A stretch of 64,000 bases of DNA from Dactylellina haptotyla. Its lineage: Eukaryota; Ascomycota; Orbiliomycetes; Orbiliales; Orbiliaceae. The translations under genes and the position numbers were made by a program. The first letter of the stretch is position 1. The number at the start of each line of letters is the position of its first letter. The notes beneath the pieces are model-generated. The model searched no databases. It was not told the origin of the DNA and saw only the letters and a program-made list of their open reading frames with translations. Positions 49,601 to 62,400 of the stretch are shown in pieces. The stretch lies in the NCBI GenBank assembly GCA_031310005.1, contig CM062381.1, positions 744,001 to 808,000 on the forward strand, written 5' to 3'.

Positions 49601-51664
49601 TATCTACAACTATGTACCGTTTAGTATAGAGGTATTAATAACAAGACGAAACACCAGACCGCTAGTGAAGTTGAATCTGCGAACGAGATTCTCACGCCTA
49701 AGAAGCTTACGGTCAACGGAAAACCGATTCGATTGCCAACACCACCCCCAGGAGTCAAGAAGCCAGGTCTCGTTACGTGGTATAGATTCCGCGAACGCCC
49801 CAAATTCACCGAGGCTAATGAACTCTTGGACACGGAGCATACGATTCGTCGTTTGAAGGATCGCGAACGTCTACACCATTTGAAGACTTCGGTTAAATAC
49901 TTCGACTTGCCGACTTTAATCGATGAAGATGGATGGACAGACACGGAGCAAGAGTTGGAAAAGATGGGCAAGTCTAAGCCACAAGAGAAAGTTCACAAGA
50001 CCGCCTTATGGGATTCACAAATTTCCGACGCAGCTTTCGAGAAAGGTTTCGAGCAACTTGAGAGGAAGGGGAGCGTGGAGCCTTTGTCTGCCGTTGGAAC
50101 GCCCAAAAACGAATTCCCGTCTGATCTTGCACCTATCCGACAACCTACCGGTCTTTCTCAAATGGAGAAGCTTGACGACGATGAGAATCCCGACACCCCT
50201 ATGGATGATGTCGCCGCTTCTACGGCTGTCGCAACTCCGATGGCAGAAATTGACGGTGACAGCTTCCCGCTTAAGATGGAGAGGTCTGTCGAACCTACCT
50301 CTGCATTCGCCCCTCCGACACACCAAATAGGATTTTCAGGGAAGATGGGAGCCCGAGCGCCTATTCTTCAAACTTACAACCATACCGAACGAAAGCGCAA
50401 GGTTAAGCCAACATACACGGAACCCGAATCTGCGAGAAACCTCAAGGGTATCAAGTGGATAGTACCACACTTTGAGGGCAAGGCGTATGAAATTCTTAAG
50501 CAGACTTTTGACCTGCAGGCTCAACGACGAAAGGAGAAGGAGAAGGCCGAAGCAGAGGCTCAAGCGGCTTTGGCAGAAGACGCCAAAGCTGCCGGTTTGA
50601 AGCCGAAGCGAGGTGGCCGCCGAGGCAAGAAGAAGACCAAGGGGTATGTTTTAATATGTGCCTCATTGTATTCATTGAAGCGATGACTAACTGAAAACGT
50701 TACTATCAGTGACCTTAAAAATCTCGCGTACGCTCGTGAGGTTCGTCGAGCGAAGCTTGAGGGAGCAAAGATCCATACCCCGGACGAAGATAATCTTAGT
50801 GTCATATCTGGATCATTTGGTGGAGATGGAAACGATGCAGCTAGCGATGCTACGATCGACGACGACCTTAGCGAGAACTCGGATCACGACAGCGACTGGT
50901 CGGTCGAAGATGAGGAGATTGAACCAACACCCGAAGAGCTCGAGATGGAGAAGAAATACGAAGCTGCCATGGCAGACCCAGCAACGAAGACTTTCTTGGA
51001 GGAATGGACTTCCAAACTGTTCCCGACGATATACGAGCTTCCGGAGGATGGGACGAGAAACCGCGGACCGGAGTACACCAATCCCGACGATTTTGCCAGG
51101 GCTATCGACATGGCGATGGAAATCGACGACCAAGATCTTTTACAAGAGGTTATGGTCCATACAACAATGCACTACGCTATGGTAACCGACGAAAAATTGC
51201 GATTGGATACTTATCAAGTCAAGCGTGGATTCATTAAACCGGAGGCACTTTTACGAAGAGCAAGTAAACGAAAGGCTTCCGATGCTGGCCTAGACGAAGG
51301 AGAAGAAGGACCGGGACCAAGATACTCGACTCGCCGACGAACTGTCAAGAACCCTGATGCAGACGACCAAATCGGGATGACTGGGTATAGCACACCTAGA
51401 CTTGGCGCTTCGGGTTCTTACTTGGATGCGCAAACGCCAGAGAGAGAAGTGCGAGTTTACAAACCACGAGGCGGAAGAGGAGGAAGAGGCAGGGGACGAG
51501 GTGCCGCTTCAGCTCTCGCTAAGGCCGAGGCTGCGAAGGCTGCTGGCGCCACCGGGGACCCCAATAGCACTGCTGCCCCCGTTACTACAGGTGGCCGAGG
51601 CGGACGTGGTGGCCGTGGTGGACGCGGAAGAGGCAGAGGAGGTCGCGGTCGCCATGTGACCTAG
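46619..51664 (+). CDS. Large Pro-rich protein with AT-hook-like and RGG motifs, likely nuclear
   Basis: Exons 46619-49161, 49256-49595, 49658-50643 and 50710-51664 join in phase to 1,607 aa. The N-terminal ~850 residues are disordered: Gln/Pro/Ser-rich, with a run of nine or more prolines near 355-370 and His/Pro repeats. Then follow basic/acidic blocks with AT-hook-like cores (PKRGRRAK, KKPGRRGRRP). The most ordered part is ~985-1060 (IRLPTPPPGVKKPGLVTWYRF... and KTSVKYFDLPTLIDEDGW) and ~1390-1470 (EYTNPDDFARAIDMAMEIDDQDLLQEV), both well-composed and probably the folded domains. The C-terminus is an RGG/GRG box. AT-hook plus RGG points to DNA- or RNA-binding chromatin work by inference. I do not recognise a named family. 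Confidence 0.85.
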
Positions 51665-52754
51665 GATGTTCCATTATGCGACTTTCGCAAACAAATTTCC
51701 CACACGAAACACGACATTACCCATAATTCACCAAATCTGACATGCAAAAAGACAGACACTTCTCTTATCCCTCGACTTGTGGTTGTCCACTCATGATTTT
51801 TTCCCCCTATATACACCTTTCACTACCCGCCTTACTTACTACGTCTGTACTTCAATTCCTCATCGACCTATCTACTCCTATTTTCTCTCATACCTTTCGA
51901 TCGAACTGATTTTTACATCTCCATATATACGTTTCCGTTAAAATTTCCCCTCTGTGCGGAACTTGTTGCAGATCATTGATCTGCTTGTTTTTTTTAAAAG
52001 GGGGGCCTTTATACTGATGTTATATTCGGTGAGCGCGCCGCTTGATCTGTAGCCTGGTTGGCTCATACGCGAGTCCTTTTTTATTACGATTTTATAACAG
52101 TGGCGGCGTGTCTTTTATATCGTTGGCCACTTATCATGTTAAACCTTTTCAAAAGAAACTATCCATTCGTGTATCATATCTTTCAAACTGTTTTTTGTTT
52201 AAAACACATTTTACTTTATATGTGTAACTTCCAGAGAGATACCTTTATACTACTTTATTAATCAATTATTTCTCTTTGTCGGGTGGCGCTTTGCATTTCA
52301 TCTGTGGCATATTCGAATATCTATTCTTCCTCACCAAATTGACCAAATCAGACTGAATACGTATGCTCGTACTTAGTTAAGTATAGCATAGATTCAAAAT
52401 ATTGTGTATTCGGAACGGCAAACTCCGTTCCAGGAGGATGGATGCGGCAACATCCGCAGTTTCGATCTACAAATACAGATTAGAAAGGGGTTAGCCAAAA
52501 AATAGCGACGTATCGACTGCGCTTTGCAGTTGATTGTTAAACAAAAACGGGTTCATCATTGGTTCGTCGCACGTGCGATACCTCCAACTGCCATGTAAAT
52601 ATCAATATCCGACACAAAGAATGCAAGGGAGACTGCGGCTGAAGCTTTACAATTGCTTCGCGATTCTTTTTCTATCGAAAGTATATAAATATGAAGGCCA
52701 GTAGCCCTCTTGGCTTAGTGATTTATTAACAATACATCAGTATATCCTACAATA
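51665..52754. other. Intergenic region
   Basis: AT-rich 3' flank of the 1,607-aa gene and promoter of the small secreted protein gene. Frames are short and lack motifs. Confidence 0.5.
52682..52689 (+). promoter_or_regulatory. TATA box of small secreted protein gene
   Basis: TATATAAA lies about 66-73 bases before the ATG at 52755, a good TATA position for an inducible fungal gene. Confidence 0.55.
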
Positions 52755-53333
52755 ATGAAGCTGTTTTTCTTCTTAACTCTGCTGAACGGTGCGCTCGCGA
52801 CTGTCGTGGTCAAGAGAGGCGCTGGAGATTCCTGGCAAGCCAGATATATTCCGAATCCTGGGAAATCTTTACCAAAGCGTGTTCATACTGAAGGCTGCAA
52901 CCGCGACAATTGCCTTCGCGCCATGTACGCCCGATCGACTGCAGCCTCCACTTTCTGCGCTACATTCACGACAGCGGCACTGGCTCCACGAGGCCCAACT
53001 GTTACGACTACCACTAGCGCCCAGCAGAATAACCTTGGTCCATGGCAGTCGCAATGCGGGAACGATCCGAAGCGCGTTAGTTCTGCGTGCAGTTGTCTAT
53101 ATCCGCCTGTAAGTATTCTCTGTGATAAATGGTTAACGGATGAGTTGTTTTAGCAAGTCTTCGAAGGAACTGGGCGATGAAGTGCTAATGTTTAAATATA
53201 CGATTTATAGCCGCAATGTGGAGGTCCTGGGTCCCCTTGTACCATCCAGAATTTTGTAGAAGCTTGCTGTCCTCTCGCCGGGGGGATTAGGATTTGTTAT
53301 TTTCCAAATGGAGATGTTGGTTTCTGTGGCTGA
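52755..53333 (+). CDS. Small secreted cysteine-rich protein (effector-like)
   Basis: Exons 52755-53108 and 53211-53333 (102-nt intron, GTGCTAATG branch) give 158 aa. Residues 1-16 form a signal peptide (MKLFFFLTLLNGALA), with Lys-Arg pairs at 20-21 and 41-42 as possible Kex2 sites. The mature chain carries about twelve cysteines. The first half follows the common fungal secreted pattern GCNRDNCLRAMYA...FCATFT...SSACSCL. The second exon adds CGGPGSPC, ACCPLAGG and a C-terminal CG. Even cysteine number and small size suggest a disulfide-rich extracellular protein. A role in host or substrate interaction is a guess; no function is assigned. Confidence 0.85.
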
Positions 53334-53921
53334 AAAGAGGTCCTCAAAGTGTTCTTTGTGTGGAAAATTTGTTCGGTGATACTGGGTTGGTGGTTCCTGT
53401 ATATGTCGTCTCATAGGTCTATAGAACGAGATGAATTCGATGCCTTCAGACAACAGACTTGGGAAATTCGTGCATGATAAATATCCTAAACAAACCGTGC
53501 CTATTTTTCAAAGGCGGGTGCCTCGATAGGCTGCCATGGCGTCCCACATGCCCTGCGTCATAACGTGTGATTGGGTAACCTTTGGTCAAGCTTTTCAAAC
53601 CCCGGTAGTCCCGAGAGCTAAGCTTGCTCGCGCGAGCGTGGGCGGATTAAAGAAGCCGGGCCCGGGATTTCGGTGGACAGCGAAACTGCAGTTGTTTTTT
53701 TTCGAAACTCTCTTAAAAGGCGCGGATCGGTCAGAATTTTTTTTAGACATTTGTATTTGCCTTTGCATTTCATCATTCTCGAGGACCCAGACCTTCAATT
53801 TCTCTACGTTCTGTTGTTGTGGCGAGCCTCAGCGGTTCGAAATATCACGTCTACAACGCAAGCTGTTCGTCGCATTCGTTTAAGGACGGTAAATCGCGGG
53901 GACGCTGAAAATCGGTTCACG
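53334..53921. other. Intergenic spacer
   Basis: Spacer between two plus-strand genes, GC-moderate with no motif-bearing frame. It contains the promoter of the membrane protein gene. Confidence 0.45.
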
Positions 53922-54794
53922 ATGTGGATAGCACACTTTGCCCCTTGTGAGTAACTATTTACAGCAGCTTCCCTGATGATCGTGGGCTAATCTATATGTA
54001 TTCTTATGTACTTGATAGCTCTGGTCCTCAGCAGGTTCGCACCCGCAACACCGCTCTGGGCGCTGGCGTTCGCCGGTGCCTTGCCGGACTTCCTCCATTT
54101 TGGCCTGACTTTGGCGGGGCTCGAATCGTCTCACGCGAGCCACGGTTCGTCCACTCTGGAGTATATGGGTATCGAATTCAAGGGATCCTCTACAAACTGC
54201 TTCCCGTACTCTGCCACCTATCCGTACACCCACAGTACCGCTGGCCAACTTGTTGTCGCCACCGTATTCGCTGCTCTGATCACCCTCTCGTACAGGCTGT
54301 CTCCGGTATCTTTTGCTACATTGGTTCTGGCTACGCTCTCACATCTACCACTGGATATGGCCATCAACCGTGATGAATCTAATATAAACAGCGCTCAATA
54401 CAAAAGACCAATTTGGAAGAGACACGACGTTCCATTGTTCGATTACCCTTGGGGAACGTTTATTTCTGACTTGGGGATCTTTCTTTTTGCGGTGCTATTC
54501 CACGCGCGCACGGTATACCCACCGGAGCAGCATGGGAGTAACATGGGGATTCCGGTAATTCCGGTCGAGGAACGCAAGGATATGACATTTGGGTATCTGA
54601 TGCTCCTGGTCGCTGCTGTAGGCATACAGGCACACTTTTCTTTCTTCGGGGGCGAAGTGGAGCAGGATGATATCGTTAAAGGTGGTCTATTCATGGCAGA
54701 GCTTGTCGGGTTCGCCTACGTACTTCATCTTCTGCAGTGGTACACAAAAGTGGACCTCAAGAAGCCGGAGGAAGAAGAGAAGAAGAATAACTGA
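53922..54794 (+). CDS. Polytopic membrane protein, YdjM/DUF457-like
   Basis: Exon 1 is only 25 nt (53922-53946, MWIAHFAP plus one base). A 72-nt intron with a GGGCTAATC branch joins it to 54019-54794, giving 266 aa. The N-terminal MWIAHFAPSLVLSRFAP leads straight into a hydrophobic segment. The LWALAFAGALPDFLHFGL stretch, a TYPYTHS segment and the SHLPLDM box resemble the integral-membrane metal-dependent hydrolase-like family (YdjM/DUF457), which has conserved His/Asp near membrane helices. Several further hydrophobic segments and a charged Lys/Glu C-terminus follow. Enzymatic activity is inferred from family resemblance only and is uncertain. Confidence 0.82.
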
Positions 54795-54970
54795 ATATTC
54801 AGGTTGCATGGGTATTAGCTGGGACAGATGTTAATGTTCATTCCAGTTACTAGAGTCGTAACTATCATGTTTGTAATTATTCTTGCGGAAATAAAATACA
54901 TGGAAAAAAATAGATTAATTTCTTCCGTTAAGACTCGTTATGGATGCAATGCAGCCTATTATCATTCTTC

Positions 54971-55804
54971 CTACGCCTCAGCCCACGCCCCCCACGCCCT
55001 TGCGGGGAGATGGGAGACAAATGCGCCGGTGATACCTAACATAAACCCGGCTGTAGCTAGGAATGCTCTGCCGGCATTCTCCACCCCCCAGCGATCAACT
55101 AGCTCCCTAACCTCACCTTTAACAATTACCACATTGTCACTACTTGATCTCACAAGCGCATCACCTTCCACCACCTCCGTGTTATATAAGCTAAGCAACT
55201 TCGTTTCGGTGCTCTTCATGAAGATTAGCTTGTAGGGTACCGTGCAGACTATGAGCAATCCCGACAAAATAAAGAGTGGTGATGTGGGAAAAAATCCCAC
55301 CCGAGACGTCCCAATACAACCAACGAAAAGGGTGAGTGATGTGTAAATTGGGTCAATAATGGCCTCCTTCCTAGTTTTATCGTGGAGTAACCGGAACTGG
55401 CGGAGGATAGTTATGTGACTTTCGCACTCGAGGAGCATGGGTACCGTGTGGAAGGAATGGGCGGTCAAGGTACCTATTATAATATCGATCTCATATTATT
55501 AGTAAGATCCGACTTCAAATTTGGGCCCACGTGGATGTGAGGGGATCGGTTTAACATGGAAATATTTTAATATTTATATCTTTTTTAACTGTTCATTTTA
55601 TTGTAATTTCCCTTCTTTCATGTGGGTAGCTTTTTCAAAGCTGGAATGCTTAGATTTTTTACCTGCGAGAATTCCAGATGAGAGTATACTTGAGGTTTTC
55701 AAGCCTAAAAGAACGATCGACCCGGCGCTGAAGCCGAAATGTGCATGCGTAGCGACCGCAGGGGGCATCGATGGGACCAAATAATCTCGGCTTTGGGAGC
55801 CCAT
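54971..55804 (-). CDS. DUF1772 (anthrone oxygenase-like) membrane protein
   Basis: Exons 55804-55663 and 55473-54971 (189-nt intron) give 214 aa; the junction restores the family's GILAG-TLTAHS motif. The DUF1772 signature is visible: hydrophobic SAGSIVLLGLKTSSILSSGILAG segment, PMLLE turn, middle hydrophobic helices, and the C-terminal LVDRWGVENAGRAFLATAGFMLG block. Fungal DUF1772 proteins include anthrone oxygenases of polyketide pathways, but most lie outside clusters. No polyketide synthase is in this window, so a specific pathway is not claimed. The N-terminus has no cleavable signal; several membrane segments are likely. Confidence 0.88.
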
Positions 55805-56482
55805 GTTCAAAAACGATAGACTCTGGGGAGGTCTTCGGAGATTATATGATTATTGTATAAATACGCGTCGTCGATAGCGCAGCGCGAATGTAGAATTAGA
55901 ACTAGAGATTATATAGGTGCCCACACGATTCGATGAAAACGAAGTACTCGGGTATTTTGTTAATATATGCCTTCGACTTCGATTGAGAAACTCCCGGATT
56001 CAATAACCTTGTTCACGTGGACATGGTCACGGCGATCGATGTACCCAGTTTACAACACTTCTAAAGCCCAAGTATCTCGGCATCCCAACATTCATGAAGG
56101 ACAACACAGCATACGATGGAATTAATGAATCGACTTGACTTTATTGCATTGGATCTAAGTCTAGAACTATGAGAAAAGAGAAAATCATGGATGGGCTCCT
56201 ATATCCTAATAACAACCCTGTAATATTTGGAAAATAGCTCCCCTCGTTCTTGTATACGCAACCTTGCCGTATACCCATGCAAATGCAGAGCTGAATGAGA
56301 CACTCCGTTAAAAGCTAATGACCGAAATATGAAATAACAACATAAAATAAGAGGAAAGCACATCCTGAGGGACCCATTAAGTAAAGATCAAAGGAAAGAG
56401 ACCACCGGAAAATATTATATAAAAAGGAAAAGAAAGAAAAAAAAGGGAGGAAATGGGAAACAAAATCAAAGAGATTTACCAC
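55805..56482. other. Promoter of DUF1772 gene and 3' flank of the helicase-AAA gene
   Basis: Short AT-rich region between two minus-strand genes. A purine-rich patch near 56420-56450 precedes the giant gene's stop codon side. No gene supported. Confidence 0.5.
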
Positions 56483-59400
56483 CTATAGTGGCATTTGATA
56501 TTCCGCCAACTCCTCATTGCTAATGTGATGCTCTCCTCCACCACACCGATATCCACCAGGCATTTTGATCCAGTGATATTTCTTCGGACACAACCCGAGT
56601 TTCTCCAACTTGACGAGATTGACTTTCTCTTTGGCAGCAGCTAGCTTCTCGTTTTCTACTAGCCCCACCAATAGTGTTTCCGACTGCTCAATCATATTTC
56701 TCACCTCCTCTTCTTCCTCATACGCGTCATTGAGCTCATGCAAGAAAATTAAATTTTTTCGAAGGGTGTTATCTTCATCCATCTTGACTTCTAGCTCTGT
56801 AATTTTGGAGGAGGCATGTTTAAAATGTCTCTGATAGTTGCTTAAGTCCCGACGTAGCTTCAAGCGTCTCTGGTATTCAACATTATGGCGCGTTTCCGCG
56901 TCCTCCCGTGACTGGAGAAGACTCCCCCAGTCGTCATCAGTGGTGCCCGGTTCCCGCTCATTGATATCCTGGAAAAGGCGCGGGATCTGGTCTTCGTCTC
57001 GAATGCGGTGACTGGAGATTATGTTGCCGTTAGAAATAGAGCCGTCGCGGACGCTTGCTTCTTGTGCTTTGCTGATATCCTCTGTGTTGATATTGTACTC
57101 CACCTTGGGCGCTGGTACGGGTTCCTGATACTCTACTCTTAGAGTAATGGGTGAGACCTGAGCAGGTGACAATCCGAGGGATTTGGTGGTCTCTTCAGGC
57201 ATTTGGAAAGTTCTGCCTCTTCTTTGCCGTAGCATGTCCATTATAGTTTTCAAAGCCATATCGTGTGTAACAATAATAGGATCTTTGGGATTCTTGACAC
57301 CTCTGAATGCTGCAGCGACCATACTCTTTGATAAATTTAAAGCATCTCTGGCGTGTCCCCAACCTGGAGACTTTGTAATTTCTTCCATATGCTTCAATAG
57401 ATCTCGATAGTTCTCAGAGTTCGGGTCATTCAAACTTGGAATTGTTGCTTGTGCTTTACCAACCTCTGCCTTTACGATCTCAATAGCAGTGGTATAATCT
57501 ACGTCGGGGAAGTCGATAACCTCTGAGAATCGAGACGCAAGTCCGACATTTACGGCTAATAGGCGGTTCATGCCTTCGTCGTAACCGGCGAGAATCACAA
57601 CAAGCTTGCCCATATACTGAGGCTTCGTAACCGCATCGACAAGCTCATTTGAAGCTTCAGTGCCGTACTGATTGTCTTGTAGTCTGTACGCCTCGTCAAT
57701 GAAAAGAACCTTGCCAAGGGCACTTTCCAGCTTCTTGCGTGTCTTCTGAGCTGTTTGACCAAGATACTCGGCGGTAAGATCCGATGCGGAGCACTCGACG
57801 ACTTCATTGGAAGCGAGGAATCCCATATTGTAGAAGATCTGACCCATCTTGCGAGCGGTAGTTGTTTTGCCGGTTCCTGGAGGACCCTTGAAGATGAACA
57901 ACATGGGTATATGCTGTTGGGGGTCAATGCCACGTCCACGCATTATCATAGTTGTGGTCTGGTAGTCTTCGAATCGTTGCATGACATCGTTCACACCTAT
58001 GAGGTCCTTAAATAAGTCCTGGAGATCCGTGTTGGCGCAGTTTCCACGGTCGTGATCGGGGTCGAAATCAGTAGCGAGCAACTCTGAAGCCATATCCTCG
58101 CCATTGATCTGTCGCTTGAGCATTCGTTCTTTGGCGACATTGAGCAAGTTCTCGACCTCGCCTGCGTTACCAAAATTGGGCTTTTGACGTTTCTGGCTGA
58201 TCTTTGCGATTGCAGCATCTCTGGCTTCTTGAGAGGCATCAATCTCAGCAAGGCGCAGCTTGAGATTGAGAATGTCAGATAATTCCGCATCAGTGAAGTC
58301 TTCAAACACGAATCCATCATCGATAGGGAAGCGTCGACTGAATCCGGGGTTGACGCTATTGAACATGTTTTGTAAGTCTTCTTTGTAGCCCAAGAGGAGA
58401 ACACATTGATCATCCCCGGGAACATTTTGAACTTCGCTAACGATGGTGTCAATGACTGCAGCCTTGTAGGGATCTTCTGCACCATTCAACTTGGGCATAA
58501 GCATATAAGCTTCGTCTATGATGAGAACTTTACCGCGAGCGGCATTGAGAATCGCTTTGGTGTTTGCTTCAGAATCCCCCAAAGCACGCCCGATAAAGTC
58601 GGATGGCGTTTTCATGATGACTGTAAAACATCGAAGTTAGCAAATATAGGGTTATTGTAGAGTTCCGAAAATATACATACCTTCGCCGCTGCTTAACAGC
58701 CCCAGTTGTGCTAGAATCTTCCCATAAATTTTGGCCACACTTGTCTTGCCGGTTCCTGGACTTCCTAAGAATACCCTGTTGAGTGAAATGTCGATAGGAC
58801 GCTCTTCATCCAACTCTCGTTTATAATTTTTCTCCATTCTCTTCAACAAAACCAATACACTCTCCTTGACAGCCGAAAGCCCAATTAACTGGTTAAGTTC
58901 CTGCCATGCTGGACTATCCATAGCGGCCTTCGTTGGAGCTGGACCGATAGTGTCTTCTTTCGTAAGATAAAAGTCATCAGTGGGCAAATCATCCTTCCGC
59001 GCCTTTGCCAGTCTTGCGGCCTGCCGTTCCAGCATCTTTGAAACAGTATTTTGGACTCCGCGTGCGTTGCCACATCCGGCCATGCCTCTCGTCCTTCCGA
59101 GTCTCTTGGATACAATTCTCATATAGAGCCCACCAGACCCACCTTCAATCATCATTCTGTCCCTGAACTTTCGTTTAAGAATGTCCTGTAGTAAGTAGAG
59201 TAGTTCTTCATTGGTAAAGTCCTCGAACTGGACTCTATATGGAATACGAGAATTGAGACCTGGGTTGTGCTCGAAGAATTTCTCCATTTCCTTATTATAA
59301 CCTGAGATCACAATGACAATCTTTCCAAGGTGTTTTTCCATCTCCGAGAGGAGATAATCAAGAACGCGACGGCCTTCAAAGGCTCCAGAAGTCACGAGTT

Positions 59401-62400
59401 GGTATGCCTCATCGATGAACAGAGTACCACCTTTAACTTCAAGTAGAGCCCTGAATGTATCCTCGATACCAGCAATTCCATCGCTAGCTAGTTTTGCACC
59501 ATTGGTTTCGATGTATAATGTGGATTCCAAAAGACCCTCAGAGCGTAAGAATTTGGCATAGAGACGGGCGAACGACGTTTTACCAGTTCCAGGGTTTCCG
59601 AGAAGTGCAATATGAAATCTTTCATCTCGGAGATCGACTCCCTGGCGGTGAACAGTCTCTGCTTTCGCCTTGATTGCAAGAACCTGCTCTTTTACATGCT
59701 CCATTCCGATCATATTCATTATTTGGTCAAGTGCGATGTTGCTGTCATTAGAATGAAGCTTTTGACGATTCCATTCATCACGACTGGCAGATGGAAATAT
59801 TCCAGATTTAGGACCGAGATTGCGGGGCGTATCGGAAGAACTAGGTGCTTTGGACGGCGTGGATCTTGGAGGTGTGACATCGATAGCTGGAATGGAAATT
59901 GATGTGATATCAGCGCTCAAAACATCGTCAACAACATTGGTTCTCATCTTTTCAAATTGCGAAGGATCATCATGGATAAAACTATGCGGCTCCTCGATAC
60001 TGGCGGAAATGTCAAGAACTGCAAGTGGAATATCACAAATAAGTGGTTGGTAGCCATCCTCGACGACTACTGGCTCGTCGTTGATCAAAGTTGGTGGCAA
60101 TTTGGGGCCCTCATCTAACAATGTAGACTGAATTAATCGCATAGGTGGCGAAGAAGGAAGCAAGGGTGACATTGATTGTGTATTGAACTTAGCTTGAACA
60201 CTAGTCATGCTTGGGAACCCTTCGAACACTTCACTTGAAATATCGTCATCGCTCATGATTCGCGGCTCCACGGGGTTACTGTCCTCGACGTATATTTCGA
60301 TGGAAGCAGAGTCCGTGATTTCGTCGTCTTTGAGAGCTGTACCATTGGATTCGATTGTAGAACCAGCATCGGAAAGGTCGTCGCAGGGTGTGCCGGAGGG
60401 TATATCAAGTGGAGCTGAAACATTACCAGAGATTGCGTGATCCGCGGCGCTGGTGAGCATGGTAGTGTCGAGGGGTGTGTTTGGGGGCGGTTTGGGTTTG
60501 TCCGGAGACTGGACAGGAGAGGATGTGTTAAACCCTTCTAAGCTGCTAGAATCAACTTTCTTACCCGTTGATTGACCCTTGTAACGATGTTGAAAATCTT
60601 CCACTGCCAGTGGATGAGGACTATCTGAAGTTGATGAATTTTGATGTGGAGTGGTTTTCTTGACGCGGTGTGGTGTGATACCGTTGGAATTTGGCGGTGA
60701 AGTTTGTTTCTTAGCCTCTTTCGCTGCTGGTTCGACTTCATCCTGTTGCTTTGTTGCTGCCGCTGCATCCTCCTCCATTTTTTTTTGAAATTCATTCTGG
60801 CCGAAAGGTCTGACGTATGGACGAGTTCGTTTGGGGGTAACAGGTTCAAGCTTCCCTTCTGCGATCAGTCTCTCGTTAGTCACTTTGTCGAGTGCCTTCT
60901 TTCTTTGGCTCTCGAGTTTTTTTTTCTCTGCAACCTCTTTTCGGGCTTTCTCTTGAGCTATATCTTGGTTATGCTCTGCTTCTCTCTGAGCGTCTTCTTC
61001 ATTATTGATAGCCTTAAAGTGAGCATCGATCCGCTCGCATTTCTCACATGGTTTTAGTCTTGGTGACCAGCAGTAATCTTGCCATTGATGGCCCTTCATA
61101 CAGCTTCTTTTGACCATTACTTCGCATATTGTCGACTTGTGGTCGTCACCATTGTGGCAGAAGTAAGAACACGTGTGTTTCTTGCAAGGAAGCATCACTC
61201 CACTATAATTTAGTTTTAAAGAGTTAGTCATTTCCAGCTTCGAATTATTGCAAACTGTTGGAACTTACCAAGGTAATCTGCATCTCCCTTCTGGCGCCTG
61301 ATAAATCAAGTCTTCTGGGGTTTCGCAGATAAACTTTTGTTGCGAATGCTTCGAGCATATGATAGGAACACCTGGAAAAACACGGTCCTCTTTCAAGAAA
61401 ACATCCATGACTCTGCCCCAGATAGTGGGACCATCGGGATGTTTTTTGCCAACGGCGGTATGCATATTCCCGAGTACGATTAAGCCTTTACGGGCACGAC
61501 TGAACATTACGTTGACGCGCTCGGGATTTCTCAAGAAACCCATGTTCCGTTCCCGATTAGACCGGACCATAGAAAGGATAACAATGTCGCGGTCGCTACC
61601 TTGGAATTGATCTATTATTCTCGTTAGCAGATATTCAACTGATTATAAAGGTAGAGAAAGCGATGAGATACTTACCGACGGTACACACTTCTACATACTT
61701 AGTGATCCCTGCAGCGTCTCGTGCTTCCATCAAACCAGCTCTGACGAGCTCGTGGTAGTCCATCTGTGATAAAAGAACGTCGAACTTTGATTTCTCCCGA
61801 ATCAACTTGGAGATCAACCCTACTTGTCCTAAATAGGGCGTGACAACAGCCATCTGATCTGAGTTATAGCCATTCGCTCCAAGATATCGAAGGATTGAAA
61901 CGACCATATTGGCCTCAAACTCATTGATTTTGCTCGATTTCTTGAAAGTCGAAGAAGCTCGGCCTGAAAACTCTTGAGCCGTGGATTCCATATGTTCGTG
62001 ATGTGCCCAGAACATATTGAATTGGAAACCGCGCATTTTAGGGAATCGTGAAACATGCGAAGCATCTTTGAGTTCAGGATAGAAGATACTGCGTATAATG
62101 TTTGCAATCTCTGGACGAGCTCGGTGTTGAGTTTCGAGACGAGTAAACGGGAAGTTGGCTTTTACGAGACGCTCGAAGAGGGAAATGTCGAGATCGTATC
62201 CTTTCTTAGAATCTCGTTGGAGTTCAAAGGTGTCACAACGAGGGCGCAGCTGCTGATGGTCGCCGATGAGAATTAGTTGCTCAACGTTGGGGTGTAGAGC
62301 AGCTAAAACGTGGGATTCGAAAATTGAAGCCGCTTCTTCTACAATGATGATCTTTGGCGCTACCTCTGCAATCGAATTGAGATGTTTTGCGGCTCCGTTG

